Positions 25,186 to 38,700 of a stretch of DNA of 64,000 nt are shown here, one piece after another. The notes beneath the pieces are model-generated. The model did not search any database. It had not been told where the DNA came from and was given only the letters and a program-made list of their open reading frames with translations. A program made the position numbers and the translations under genes. Positions within the stretch are counted from its first letter, which is position 1; the number at the start of each line of letters is the position of its first letter. The DNA lies in NCBI RefSeq assembly GCF_910596095.1, contig NC_056535.1:3505001-3569000 (forward strand), given 5' to 3'. Source of the stretch: Thunnus maccoyii (lineage: Eukaryota > Chordata > Actinopteri > Scombriformes > Scombridae).

Positions 25186-25326
25186 CTGACCAATCACTCT
25201 GCTTTATCTGTGTGTTATGTAATTGGGCCGCCTGCATGTGTGGCTGAGGGGAGGAAATTAAAAGCAACGGTCTCCGTCCGATCGGTCTTTTCAGGCAAGT
25301 AGGGGAGTGCTGGATCTGCAGAGGGG
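25186..25326 (+). promoter_or_regulatory. aldh1l1: Candidate aldh1l1 promoter and noncoding exon 1
   Basis: A C-rich stretch (about 25,148-25,166), a CCAAT box (25,190-25,194), an inverted CCAAT (25,222-25,226) and an A/T-rich TATA-like ATTAAAAG (25,257-25,264) precede a stretch that ends at a good donor (GGGG|GTAAGA, GT at 25,327). The first coding exon begins at a clean acceptor 19 nt before the ATG, so a separate 5' noncoding exon is needed, and this is the best candidate upstream. The transcription start is inferred, not seen. Confidence 0.5.
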
Positions 25327-25545
25327 GTAAGAACACATGCTCATGTTTTTCTTCTGTTTCAGTATTCTGTGCATGATGCATAATGCTTACTGATGTGAGT
25401 GCAGTCTGAGAATTGCACTCAAACACTCCAAAGATTGTTATGTGTTTGCAGCCACAGTTAAGATTTATTACAATTCCACAGTATGACTGCATGACTACAT
25501 AAAGCGTGGTGGAATAATATGCGTTGTTATTATCATTCTTCTTCT

Positions 25546-25576
<31 letters not shown>

Positions 25577-26570
25577 TTTATTATTATTAAACTTGAACTT
25601 TATGTGAATGTTGCCCCTCAGTGGGCTGTCAAACGCCTTCAACTTCTCTCTGCATTTGATTGGTCAACATCGGAGGCAGGAGCAGAGCTAGGCGATGTGA
25701 TTGGTTAGAGCAAGTTGGCATGAGAGCAGGCCCCGCCCCTCTCTGTCCAGGGTCAATAACCTGTCAGAAACAGAGTCATGATTACTGAGCATCTTTAGGC
25801 TGTGATTCATCTAGAATATAGAATATAGATTAGGGTTTTTATACAGAATATATCTATATGAATTTATACGAACATTAAAGAAAATAATAGCAATCACAAC
25901 AAGAAAATGCTGCAGGCAATATATACTCCTGAATATGTCTAAAAACAATCTATTCACAATATTGGACATATAAATACACTCTTGTATGTGCTTTTCACAG
26001 AGCATCCACACCATCTAAAATACATAAAACCTTTTCTGAAAATAGATTTGGAATGCTTGTCATCTACATGTACAGATATATTCTGCCTGCGTAACATGTG
26101 CACACATGACTCATGATAGAGTCATACATGGTGAAAACATGCTCTTTGGACCCAGTTATACAATAAAAACCTTGACATGTTTGCATAAAGACAGAGTGTA
26201 TTGTTACCTCCTCTAAAAACAAGTGAATGCCACAGAGGTTTATTATGAAATGCCTGCACACACACAGACCTGACAGAAGCACAGCCGCGTTCTGACTTGT
26301 CTGAACTTTGCTGAACATATTCTGATGTCAGTCTGTTAATAAAATGAAGTCAATGGTTTCTCAGAACTTTACGTGCACTTTAGCCAAAGAAGGCTGGAGC
26401 AAATGTTATTTTACAGTTGCAAAGTATTAAAAAACTGATGCACAATATGCAAACTAAAGCAAAAGACTTCCTTCTTCTCTAAATAAAATGTATTTTTTCC
26501 CCTCATATGTACATAATCTCAAAACAATTCAATACGTCACTGATTATTTCCTGTGTTGCTTCCCCTCCAG
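25327..26570 (+). other. aldh1l1 intron 1, with (TTC)n tract at 25,530-25,577
   Basis: The intron has a TTC-type tandem tract. A second inverted CCAAT (TGATTGGTTAGAG, about 25,700) and a GC box (CCCCGCCCCT, about 25,732) could mark an alternative promoter. Confidence 0.45.
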
Positions 26571-26716
26571 AACACTGTGAGGTGTGAGGATGAAGATTGC
26601 AGTGATTGGTCAGAGTCTGTTCGGCCAAGAGGTCTACAAGGAGCTGAGAAAGGAAGGCCACACCATTGTTGGAGTCTTCACCATCCCTGACAAGGATGGC
26701 AAGGCAGACCCACTAG
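26571..26716 (+). CDS. aldh1l1: aldh1l1 exon 2 (first coding exon, residues 1-43)
   Basis: The acceptor CCCCTCCAG ends at 26,570. The exon has 19 nt of 5' UTR, then ATG at 26,590. The donor GTGAGA starts at 26,717 and leaves phase 1. It encodes the first strand-helix of the hydrolase fold ([12 protein letters not shown]). Confidence 0.95.
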
Positions 26717-29700
26717 GTGAGAACATCACTGACTGCGACTTCAGAGTGTGTTATCATCAGCTTTTAGCACAGCTGTCAAACCAGTTAGTTAAAAATAATG
26801 AAAATACTGTCTCTCCACTGCAACTAAAGCCATAATGAGTGGTAGACGCAGGCAAAACAAGCCCCATTTTTGGGCCATTAAATAGACTCATGATGGTGCC
26901 AACTGAAATTTGGACTCTTCACACCACCAGTTTTATTACTTTACTACTTTAAAGTCAGTATATATCAATATATCTGTCTAATCTAGGTTGCATTATCAGG
27001 AGCTTTTGTGTCCAAGACCAACAATAAAATGTTTGTATTTTGATTTACAGCACAGTAGAAGGATGAGCAGGAACTACAGATTAATTCAAACAGGAGAGAC
27101 TCAATTTCCTATGAAGTAAATGATATTTATTGAACAAGCATGACAGATGAAGGTGGAAAAGTCTTTGGCGATTAGATATGAAAGGGGGAGATGAATGCGA
27201 GCGTAGAATAAGATAACCCCCCGATGGAGTCTAGACACTGGTGGTGGTGATGGATAGGCGTAGATCCTGGCGGTGTAGGTAGCGGCTTCTTGTGAACTTG
27301 GGCCTGGTGCTGATGTAACGGAGTGGAGAAGGCGAGATAGTGATCTGGGATGAAGAAGAGATGAGTGAGCTTCCAGGACACGGCCATGGAAGTGGATGGG
27401 GAGGAGGAGGGTCGCAGTGATTGCTCTGGAATGACAGTTGACAGCGACTGAGAGGGAAACAGATTATAAAGTTTGACAGCTGAGCTGTGATTGGCGGTTA
27501 GAGATTGTAGTGGAATCTGATTTGATAACTAGGAGTGATGCCCCTAAACAGCTGATGTGAGAGTGGGAGGAGCAGGGGAGAGAGAGAGCGAGGAGTGGGA
27601 TATGAATGAATGGTTAAAGATAGTCTTCCTGCCTGAATTCATGCTAAGCTCCATTTGTTGTCACTGTAACTGTAAAGAGCTACAAACCCAAACTTTTTAC
27701 TTGAAGGTAGAAAGTGTGCTGTAACTCCCCCTTAACGGTCATCTAGCATCGGGCAACAGTGTCTGTAAAGCCCTTCACAGTCTTTGAAGAAGCAAAGTGC
27801 AGATCAGAGGCTGAAAATCCAACTTTGGGGGATTTGGGGCTGCTGAATGCTGAACTGTCCCATTATCTTTCAAATCGACAGCAGTACTCGTTCAAGCTAC
27901 TGGCTAGGCGTGAGTCATCGCTGAAGAGGGGGCAGTCAGTTTATAGCTGGTTAACTGTCTGAGGCTCTTCCAAACAGAGGCCGAGTTGTTTTCTGAGAAC
28001 TGCTGTTGAATTTTCTCAGAGTACAGACGTTTATCATCTCTTGTCTCCTTGCTAAACCTGTATTTCGACTCTTCAAACCGGTCTTTGTCCCCACTCCTAA
28101 ACCCTTGTGAGTGATTGTACACAGCTGTCCTCACAGAAGCTGATGTATGATGTCACAGCCTCTGTGTACTCATCCAGACTGTTGGTAGCAGTCCTAAAAA
28201 CATCCCAGTCTGTGCAGTCCAAGTATGCTCAAAGATCCTCCATAGCTTCACCGGTCCACATCTTAGATGTCCTCACAACAGGTTTAGAGAGTTTTAATTT
28301 CTGCCTGTATGCAGCAATCGGGTGGACCTGGCATGGTCAGAGTGACCCAGCGGAGTGTAGGTGACGGCGTGATAGGTACTGTTAATGGTAGTGTAACAGT
28401 GGTCTTAAGTGTTCTACTCTCTGGTCAACAACAAAGGAGTCCAGTAGGTATGGGTGGACCGATACTGTGGGATTGATACTTTGATACTCTCAAGCTACTT
28501 TTACATTTGGTAATGATTCCTTTAAAAAATATCAATGATAAAATTATAAAAAGAAAAAATGTGGGTGGCTGCATCACTACCAAACGTTTTCAGTACTTTT
28601 GTATAATGTTTGTGCCAATAAACAGCCCTGACATATTTAACTGGCCTGTGTCACAACTGTGGAAACCTTTGTTAAATGACAACCGAGCGCACAGCCGTGC
28701 ACAGTGGCACACTTCACATCAAACTTGTGAGAGAATGACAGGGACAAGAGGGAAACTTAGCGTGGTGTGGTGCTACTTTTCACTTATAGATAAAAATCCA
28801 GCAAGATGAACTATTTGTGACAAGAAAGTGCCACACAGCAGCAACATGAGTAAGTAATTTAAGAAATGATCAGTATTGGCATTGGTATCGTTAAAATTCT
28901 CACAAAACAGTATTGCTCTCAAATAGAATTAAGAAAGTTTGGTATTGCCCGTCTTTAGAGTCCAGATTTGTTTGCTTCACACACAGTATCTGGCTGCCCG
29001 GCATGGCTGTGCCTCCTGCATGTGGGCTTACAGGGATATGTAAACACTGACCAAAATAAATGAAGTGGACTCACGGGGGGAGTAGAAGGGCTTGCAGTTA
29101 ATCACAACAGTTTCCAGAACAGGAGAAGAGTGCTGCAGGATCACTGTCATGTCTTTGCACCATGAAAAAACAGATACCTCCACCTTTCTGTGTGGCGGTC
29201 CTTTCTGATCAGCTGAAAGCCTGTCAGCTGCAGCTCAGTGTAGATCCACATAGCCAAGTTTCTGTGAGGCACAAAATAAAAGCTGAAGAAAAGTCTCTGT
29301 TTTTCCTCACCAGTATTTGGAGTTCAAAAAGTACTTCTGTATTATTGTGACTAAACCCCTTTTTATATGACAGAGTTTGAGAGTTGCATGATTCTTTTTT
29401 CCCTCAGCCGCAGAGGCAGAGAAGGATGGCGTGGCCGTCTTCAAGTTCCCCCGCTGGCGTGTGAAGGGCCAGGCCATTACGGAGGTGGTGGCCCAGTATA
29501 AAGCCACAGGTGCTGAGCTCAACGTCCTGCCCTTCTGCTCCCAGTTCATCCCCATGGAGGTCATCGACCACCCCAAACATGGCTCCATCATCTACCACCC
29601 CTCCCTGCTGCCTCGCCACAGGGGAGCCTCCGCTATCAACTGGTGAGCCATGTTCATGTTCTCAAGGTGGGGGGGGGTAGCATGCTGACAAGTCCAATGT

Positions 29701-32700
29701 TTTATCCACTGTCTCTGACTTCACAGGACCTTGATCCATGGTGACAAAAAGGGCGGGTTCACAGTGTTCTGGGCTGATGACGGACTGGACACTGGACCAA
29801 TCCTGCTGCAGAGGGAGTGTGATGTTGAACCCAATGACACTGTCAACACAATCTACAAGAGATTTCTCTTCCCAGAGGGAGTCAAAGGCACTGTAAGTGT
29901 TGTGAGGGGGTGAGGCAGAAACAGGCTGTTTGTTATGTACACAGAAACACTTGTGTGAGTTTAAAGCTGCATTCGCTTGTTTTGGCTTGTTTAGTTTGAC
30001 ACATTATTGACATTGGTGCTGGGCAGGTAGTGTACAGTGGGTTTATCAGAGCATTTTTACTAAAAACAGCTGCCTGCTGTTGAAAAACTAGTTCAGTGAC
30101 AGTGGTGAAAGTGATACAAAACGAGGTGTGGGCTGTAAAACCAAAACAGTGAGCTTAAAGATGTTAAAACGCTCCGTAGAGGTGAGGATTGCAGAGTCTA
30201 TGACTGACATCTTTCACATTACACATAGTCATTTGATCCATTGTGTACAGTCTCAGTAAATACTGAATTGGGCCCATAAGCACGACTCACAGATGCGACA
30301 GGTAAGATAAAAGATTGAGCTTTTAATATTAGTCAGTCAGGCAAGGGAACAGACTGGCATGATAAAAATGGCAGGACTGCTAATAGCTGAGACACAAAAG
30401 ACAATCTTGCAGAGAATGAATTAGAGTGGACCACTATAAATACTGCTGGGCTAATTTGGGAAGTGGGGGAAAGGTCAGGTGAGGGGGAATGGTGGGAACA
30501 GGAGTAACTGCAGGACAGGTGGGTGTGGCAGGCTCTGAAATGACAGGGAGCAGAAACAAGCAGGCATGAATGTTGAACTAGGAATGAACAGATGTTGTGA
30601 CATATTGTTCATATAAAAATGTGGATAAATGCAGCTTTAAAAGATCATACTACTGCTCTGCTCTGCAAGCTCCTTAAATACAAATCAAAATCAAATGAAG
30701 TTGTGTAATTCATCACAGTAAATAGGTAAGTATACTTTTTTTAGTTATATTCTTTACATTACTAAGTGTCAAGAATCTGCTAGATTTTCACACCATATGG
30801 ATACAAATGTAAGCCAGTAGCTGCCTGGAACACAAAGAGAGAAAAACACCAACAGCAAAGTGTGTAGTTGTGATGTGAATCAGATGTGATCTGCAGAAAA
30901 TGGACTAAGACATTCAAAAGCACCAGTGTGGTTCTTTGAGTAGCAAGATGAAGAAAAACTTTACAGCCATTTACCACTTTGGTTTGATGATGAAGTGAAA
31001 GTGCTACATATAAGGAGCTCTCTCTCTTTTCATCAACAACAATATAGGTAATATGGGTAAAAGCCATTACCAGTTCCCTTCTAAAATACTTACCAGTCAC
31101 AAAACAAACAAGTAAATAAATCAGTGTGTCGTGTTTTGGATCCTGCTGCTTGTCTACCTTTTGTTACCCACAATCAGTTTATGTCCCCAGTTTCCCAACA
31201 GAAGAAACACTGTGTTCTGATGGCAAAGTCCATAAAGAGAGCACAGATGTTTTGCTTCAGTGACTTGAATTGCTTTGTTCTGGTTCCAGGTGGAGGCAGT
31301 GAGACTGATTGCAGAAGGGAAGGCCCCGAGGATCACGCAGCCACAGGAGGGAGCCACGTATGAGTGCATCCAGAAGAAAGACAATGTTAAGGTAAAACAC
31401 AAGGACATCCAGACAAGAACTGATCAGATCACTGATCAGCTCCCTCTGGAACTAATCAGTGATCTGATCAGAATGAGTTTGCATAGACCTTCATTCATCA
31501 CTGTACCACAATGGTGTGGAGGGTTTCTGAGCAGACAGGGAATTGATTTTAAGGGAACTACAAAGACAGAACTGATAAAAACTAACAATCGTAACATTTA
31601 AGATTTAAGGTTACATTTGGTCATATGATACGTTTTAAATATGCGGGATAAAAAACTCAAGAATGTTCCACAGTTATAAGTTCATGTTTGCAGCAGAGTT
31701 TCTCCGTAAGTAGATGATCTGACACTTTACTGTGTAAATGAGCATATTCTTGAAACAACCTTTCTTTTACCAATTAATGCTTTAAGGCTACCTCCAAACT
31801 GCCTGGAGAAAGTGACTTCTCATTTGTTTAAAATGATATATTGTACCAATAAGAAGGAAGAAGACAAGGAATAATTAAAAAGTAAGATATTACTGCTCCT
31901 TTGCACACAGAGGTGTTTAACAGGGGAATATCAGTTTTTAAATGATTCAAGACTAAAATGAGGAAGAAAAAGAAAACAGCTCCAAACATGAGAAGGGTTA
32001 TGGAGTGAAAAGTCAAACATAAGGGCATGTAAAACCATGTAATTAAGATATACAACTAAATAAAAGGCAAGACAAATGTGAAACACAATAAAAAAAAAGT
32101 CAAAACACACTAAAACTGAAGTATTTTTAAGGAGCATACAGTAGAGAGCTAATAGGAAATGGGGGGATGACACTATACTAAAGTCTGACCTGGTTACACA
32201 GTCAGTGTATCAGACCGCTGGGCCACCAGGACTCCTCACAAGATGATGTAATTTGAAATATATCACTGAATATTTAGGCAGGATGTTCCAGAGCAGAAGG
32301 ATCCTGACAGTAAAAGCCTGCTGACCTCAAATGATGAACTGGGATTTAAAAACCTGATACAGTATAAGGAGTCAGATGTGCTTATGAAACTTTCTTTGTC
32401 TTTCCCTGATTAAAAAAAATCTAAACTGACTAAATGAATGTATGGCCTACTTATGAGAAGAAGTTATGTCAGTTAGTTATGGTTATGTTGATCATTTCTC
32501 TTGTAGCGATTGTTTTCCAACGCCAACAACAGCTTTCTGTAAAATGTTTAACAGAGCATGATTTTGTATGAATGGTCACTGAAACACGAGGAACAAAGTC
32601 TGTGTGGATTCAGATTTCTGTATGTCACATCTGAAGAGGGAATGATAACGTTTCCTCTGTCTGTTGGCAGATTGACTGGAACCAGTCTGCTGAGGCTCTC

Positions 32701-35700
32701 CACAACTGGATCAGAGGAAATGACAAAGTGCCCGGTGCCTGGTCAGAGGTTGATGGACAGGTAACATGATACATCATTAATCTAGCATTCAGTTCCTGCA
32801 CAGTTAAGTAAATGAAAAAACATGAATGATAAGTTTTTCATAATTATGAATACTCTAGATGAATGATCTTGTGTGATGTCATCAAGTCACACACTTTTAT
32901 AGCTGCTCAGATAATAATAAAGACTGACTTTGTAGACTCAGTGAATGAGTTTCTGCACCCAAAGTTTAACGTAAACTGAATAATAAGCTGAGTTGTGACT
33001 GATTCATATTCCAGGGCAACTGTCTTCTGTCAGGACAACACTCCTGTTAAATGACTCCTTAATGTAAACCCATGCAATGCCTCAAAAATTAATCTCATCA
33101 ACACTGTAACACTTATAAGCAGTGACAGTTTTTGCAACTGTAGATTTTGTATCAGCATCACAGATACAATATTTGTGTTCATAGATTCTAGTTATTGGTC
33201 TTTCTCTGTTTTGCCAACTTAAAGATTCCCTCCAGACATGTTTGAAGATATACAAAAATACAAAAATAATGACATTTACTCTTTAATCAAGTTAAAAACC
33301 AAGTTAATTATCCACAAAGGTGGTGTGTCATGTAACTTTAGCCTGGATGATGTTGGCAGTTAGGAAATTGGTGCCCAGTTTTAGTTAAACAGTGACACTG
33401 GACTGTAGTGAAGAAAACAGTTTGGCAGCATAGACGTCGTCAGTCTGTTAAACCAAACGCCCTCTTGTGGCAGATTCTAGGTGGGAACTCAAATGTCCTG
33501 CATACAAAATCAAAGCAACGGTATATTCATGTACTGAAGAAGTTAAAATGTCCTTAGTTATAGGTGTTGATGAGAAGAACTTCTTAAAACTGCACACAAT
33601 GCCTGTAGCTGTGAGTGATTGTTTAGCATAGCAGATAAGAAAAAGAGAGTAAAGTGAGGATTTTGGCTTCTCTTAAAGTTCTGTTGTTCAAGGATTTAAG
33701 AGGTTGTACCAGTTCTTTAGTTTACCCACGACCTGAAATGAATAGTAATGCACACACTAGTAAGTGCTATAAGTAGGTTTTGCCCTTGTGTTCATCAACA
33801 GTCTCTGTGCTGATATTGTGTTTATAGTGTGGTACATTTGATGGCTACATTGTTTCACTTTATTAATATTATAAAATACACTTTTATGCCCTTGAATGAA
33901 GAACTCTGCCTGAAACATCTGTGCGTTCATTATATATTTAATTTTTTATTCAAGGCACAAATATTTCCAAAGACAGTAACAACTGTTGAGTTCTAGGCTA
34001 CTTGATTTTATCTTCACCAAAGCTGTGCTGTTTTGTGTCTTATTTCCTGTAGAAAGTGACTTTCTATGGCTCCACTCTGATGGGTAACAGCACCGCAGCT
34101 AACGGTCAGCCCCTGGAGATCCCCGGAGCCAGTCGGCCAGGCATTGTCACCAAGGCAGGTCTGGTGCTGTTTGGCAACGACGGCAAAGCGGTAAGTCAAC
34201 TTAATGAGGACCCTTGTGTCAAATATCTACCAAAATCTACCAGTTTTGGCTCTTAATTCTTGGAAAAATCTTAGAGTATTGTTTGGGAGTGATATTTGGC
34301 AAAGGTTATCTGCAAAAGTACTAACAGTCCTAATTCACCCAAGCTGCCCTGATAAAAATTGTATATAGTGTATTCTTGCATTTATTGTGAGCTTTGTGAC
34401 TCCATGTTTTGCTTTCATTGATAGGAGTGTATCTACTGCTGAGAGTGAAAAAAAGTCTGTCAGATTGTTGGGCTTTTGTATCGTATTTCAAATCGTGCAG
34501 CTCACGTTTATCTTGAATGAATTAGTAATCATGAGAATTTTACATCTCAGGTTCACTTTTGTAATGCTGACTGCACCTCTACAGATTAGCGAGTGACCAT
34601 AAATGCCACAATTTTCCAAAACACTGAAGAACTTTTTTACTTTGCTTTGTGTCTGTCTGAAATGGAAAAATTATACTGCATTGATGGGTATATTGTTATG
34701 TAACATGATATCCCAAGTGGTTTTCTTTAGATACCCTCTGTTAAAACATCAGACATTCACAGTCTAGTCCCCACAGTGGATAGAGTGGAACACTTGGTCA
34801 GTTTGTGTTTGCAGATATTTTCCTTCTGCTGTTGAATTACTAATGTAGAATTTATGTAATTATATAATGCACTGAACAGTGTTAGATGCTCTTGAAGTTA
34901 AGCTCCAAGTGAGGCATCGACATTACTGAGAGACATCTTCCTCAACTGACAGACAACCCAAATCAAATGATTGAGTACAAAACTTTAATCAATAATCTTA
35001 TCATTGTGTAATTAATATCATAAGGCTGTGGCAGTTTAATCGTTCCAGTAGTCAGTGATGTTGCTATTTTACTAATTACTAACACAACAACCATTCATCC
35101 TAACATTGTAGGATTGAAGGGTGAAAACACATATTTGTCTTTCTTTTCTGTGTTAATTGTGACATATTCCTTTATGTGAGATGTTGGAATTTCATTTACG
35201 GTCTTTTGGGGGGAAATATTATATTTCTGGTATGTGACTGAAGCATATTAATCTATTTATTCAAACTTTAATACCAACACAGTGGCACACTGTTGCACTC
35301 TAAAACTTGCAAAAGGTAAACATTTCTGTACAAACACCTGGGGTTCTTATCAGCTGAGCGCCCCATTCCTATCAAGTGAGAAGTCATAGATGAAGCCTGT
35401 GTTCCCAAATTACTTATTATTATTCTGCTGTCTGACAGTACAGCTGTCAAATCTTTCTTGAGCACAACAAGTCACTAATTAAAACTTGACCTCAGAGAAA
35501 ACTGGGCTTAGTAACAATGGCAACTGAACCTCTTTATCACCTCCACCACCAGACACAAGAATACATGGTCTTGGTCATCATATTGGAATGTAACCCGCAG
35601 CTCTTGCACTTTCTCCATCTGTTGTCCCTCTTGTTGCTTAGAGACAGTTGATGCAGCCAAGGAGACACTCTTCAATAAGTCTACTTAAATAAGTCTACAC

Positions 35701-38700
35701 TATAAGTGTTTTACTGTTTCTCTAAATGTAAAACCTTCCTGAAAACCCCTGCAGTGTTACATTACACAAATGTGTAATACAGTGTGATACAAAATATCAA
35801 ATACGACAGTGATGCATTTTTGCCAATAATTTCTTCTTTATATTGAGGTCCACATAACTGATTTACAACACCATAATATGACTGAACTATGCAAAAGAAA
35901 AAAATACAACATACAATTTATATATAAATATATAAAACAATTTTACAGTGCATATAGGAGTCACTGGTTGTCAAATATGTACCACTGATGTATGTTATTA
36001 TGGTTCTGTTTAAAATCAGATTGAACCTCTAAGATTGATGGTTACCAAATGAACATACTGTAAACATGTGTTTTAGCTTTATAAACTAGTGTTTTTTATG
36101 CTGCACAGTAAAATTCTGATGGTTCATATTTATGGCCACCAGATGTTATAAACACAGAGGAAATGGTAGTTACAGTACATAATCTAAAAACCCAGCACAT
36201 CTGGAGTGAAGACTCTTCCAGCCTGCAACTGTTCCTACAGCACTGTGTAGCACAGAGAGTCACATGACTGTGTGACTTCTATGTTTGTAGAGAAGAGCTA
36301 GTAATCAATTGTTTTTTTCAAATTTTTTTGTATGTTTTATTTACCGAGTCTCCATGAGGCCTGAAAGTCAGATTGTCTGGTCAGAGTAATTTATTTTCTT
36401 ATTCTTCAGTCAGATAATTCCTGATTTAAAGAAATAGTTTGACATTTGGGAAACACGTTTATTGGCTTTCTTGTCGAGAGTTAGATGAGAATATTGATAT
36501 CACTCTCTATTCTGTGTGTTAAATATGGAGCTACAGCCAAGAAGCAATTAGCCTAGGTTAGCATAAAGACGGGTAGCAGGGGGAAACAGCTAGCCTTGTT
36601 ATCTCCAAAGTTAAAAAAAAAACACTATCAGCACCTCTAAAGCTCACTAATTAACTATTGTACTGTTGTTTCCATTATCTTGACAAGCAGTTTATTCTTT
36701 GAGATGACTCCAGAAAGTGACTGTGTGCGGCTATAGTTCACCCAAGAAAGAGTTACAACACGTCATTCCCCATAAAACCACAATTTGTGATTTTTTTTAA
36801 CATTTATGTAGGGATTAAACAAACAAGGTACACCATTTTAATTAGTGAGCTTTAGAGGTGTTCATACGCATATTTTTTAACTTTAAACAGAGTGAGACTA
36901 GCTGTCAGTCACTTCCAGTCTTTATGCTAAGCTAAGCTAATCACCTCCTGGCTCCGGTCCATACTTAAAGCCCAATCAGTATCAATCGTCTCATCTAACT
37001 CTCAGCAAGAGCGAATAAGCATATTTCCTGCAATATCAAACTTTTCCTTTAAATGACAAACATGCCAATTTTAGACAGTATTTTATTTAAGCAAAGTTCT
37101 GCCATTTGTTTAGACGACATTAACATTTGATATGTTTGTTTGATTAAAACACTAAAAGCAAGGTTTCAATAAAGGTTATTGATTTGTCGCTGAAACTAGC
37201 ATTGAAACATTTCAAAAGATACGTATTCTCTACTCAGACTATATGCAACATGCTTCATTAATGACGTCTGTTCCAAAGCTCTTTTAGGCCGGACTTTGAC
37301 TTGTGGACAGTTTGACGCCGTGAACTTTTCGCATGTGCCTCTTCATCAGCAGCCTTTCAGTAAATAACTCATCACAATCCCCACATTTGTACGGCCTTTC
37401 CTCTTTATGTTTGGCTAAAACATGTTTCCTCAGCGTGGATCCTCTGTTGAATGATTTGTCGCAGATGTGGCAGCTGAAAGGCTTCTCTCCTGTGTGAGTT
37501 CTTATATGTTCCGTCATATGTCCTTTCAGTTTAAAACACTTGCCGCAGAAGTGGCAGCTGTAAGGTCTCTCTCCTGTATGTACTCTCATGTGGTTCTGCA
37601 GATTGCTCTGACAGGGTATATGTTTGCCACATATGTGACAGTCAAAGTTTGCCTTGTTGTCAAGCGACTTGCTTTCATGCGTCTTGAGGTGCCATGTAAG
37701 CACAGTTTTTTTGGTGAATATGTAGTTGCATATGTGGCAGCGATATAGGGTGGTGCTGGTCTTCTCTTCAGACTGCTTTGGATCCTCCTCAGGGGATTCC
37801 TTTGCCTCTTGGCTCTCCTCTGCTGCTCTACAGTCTTCTAACTGCTGTACTGTCTTGATGAGTTCTTTCGTCAGGGCGTCCCCGTCATCGCTGTCCTCTG
37901 CTGAAGGTTGCTCCTCACTCCCGTTGATCCACAGCTCCTCCTTATGCTCCTCCTGCTCCTCTTTTATCTGGGAGGGTCCCGGCTCATCTTGGTCCACATT
38001 TGGGCTCCATTCCTGCTCTTTATGGGGACTCTCTTCTGTGGGTGGAGGCGCAGTTGGTTGCTTGGCATCTGCAAGAAAATAGAAATGCATTTAACTTCCA
38101 GAACAAACTTTCCAGAGCAAAATCATAAGCAGCAAAACAGTGCTGCCATCAGTTCACACTCATCAGGAATTTTACCTTTGAGATAGTTTTGATCAGCCTC
38201 AGAGCCACGTCAACGTCATGAAGGGACAAACAGTCAAGACTGAAAAACTGGTGTACGCAACTCAGATGAGCCTCAAACTAGGAACTATTTTATCTTGTAT
38301 GTGTTTCACCAAAACATAACAATGATAGTCAATTTGAATTCAATTTTAAGGAGTAAATTTAAGGAACAAGTATTGTATCTGGATGCGTAAAGGTGTGTTG
38401 CCTTGTAAACACCTTCTAACTTTTGAATGATTTGAATGCTGGATTGTTTTTGCAGTCAAGCGTTTATTCCCTCCAAACAGCCAAGCTACCAACTGTACAG
38501 ACATTAGCTGTTGTTAGCTATCATTGTACACATTTGTATCTGTTCCAGCCGCTCGCAGCTTTCTATTGCCTCTTGAACACAACTTTACTTTAAAGTATCT
38601 CGGAAAACTATGTACATACAAATTGGTATTGACATATGTTGGCTGATAAGTAAGAAAACATAGATAAGAAATGCCAAAAAGATGTTTGCCAATTTGTGGC

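Larger units (their letters stand above)
29893..34052 (+). other. aldh1l1 introns 4-6
   Basis: No coding signal was seen beyond exons 5 and 6. A tRNA-Leu-like A-box sequence (TGGCCCAGCGGTCTGA) lies on the minus strand near 32,205-32,230, probably a SINE head. Confidence 0.55.

Noticed and set aside
25127..25642. A 171-codon minus-strand frame with a Lys-rich run.
   Set aside because: It crosses the aldh1l1 promoter and the (TTC)n tract; the Lys run is the tandem repeat and nothing else in it resembles a protein.
26584..26589. A start two codons upstream of MKIAVIG in aldh1l1.
   Set aside because: That codon is GTG; the ATG at 26,590 gives the family N terminus and exactly 902 residues.
37467..38186. 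Plus-strand frames opposite the zinc-finger exon.
   Set aside because: They are shadows of the minus-strand finger coding sequence, which has the full C2H2 pattern.
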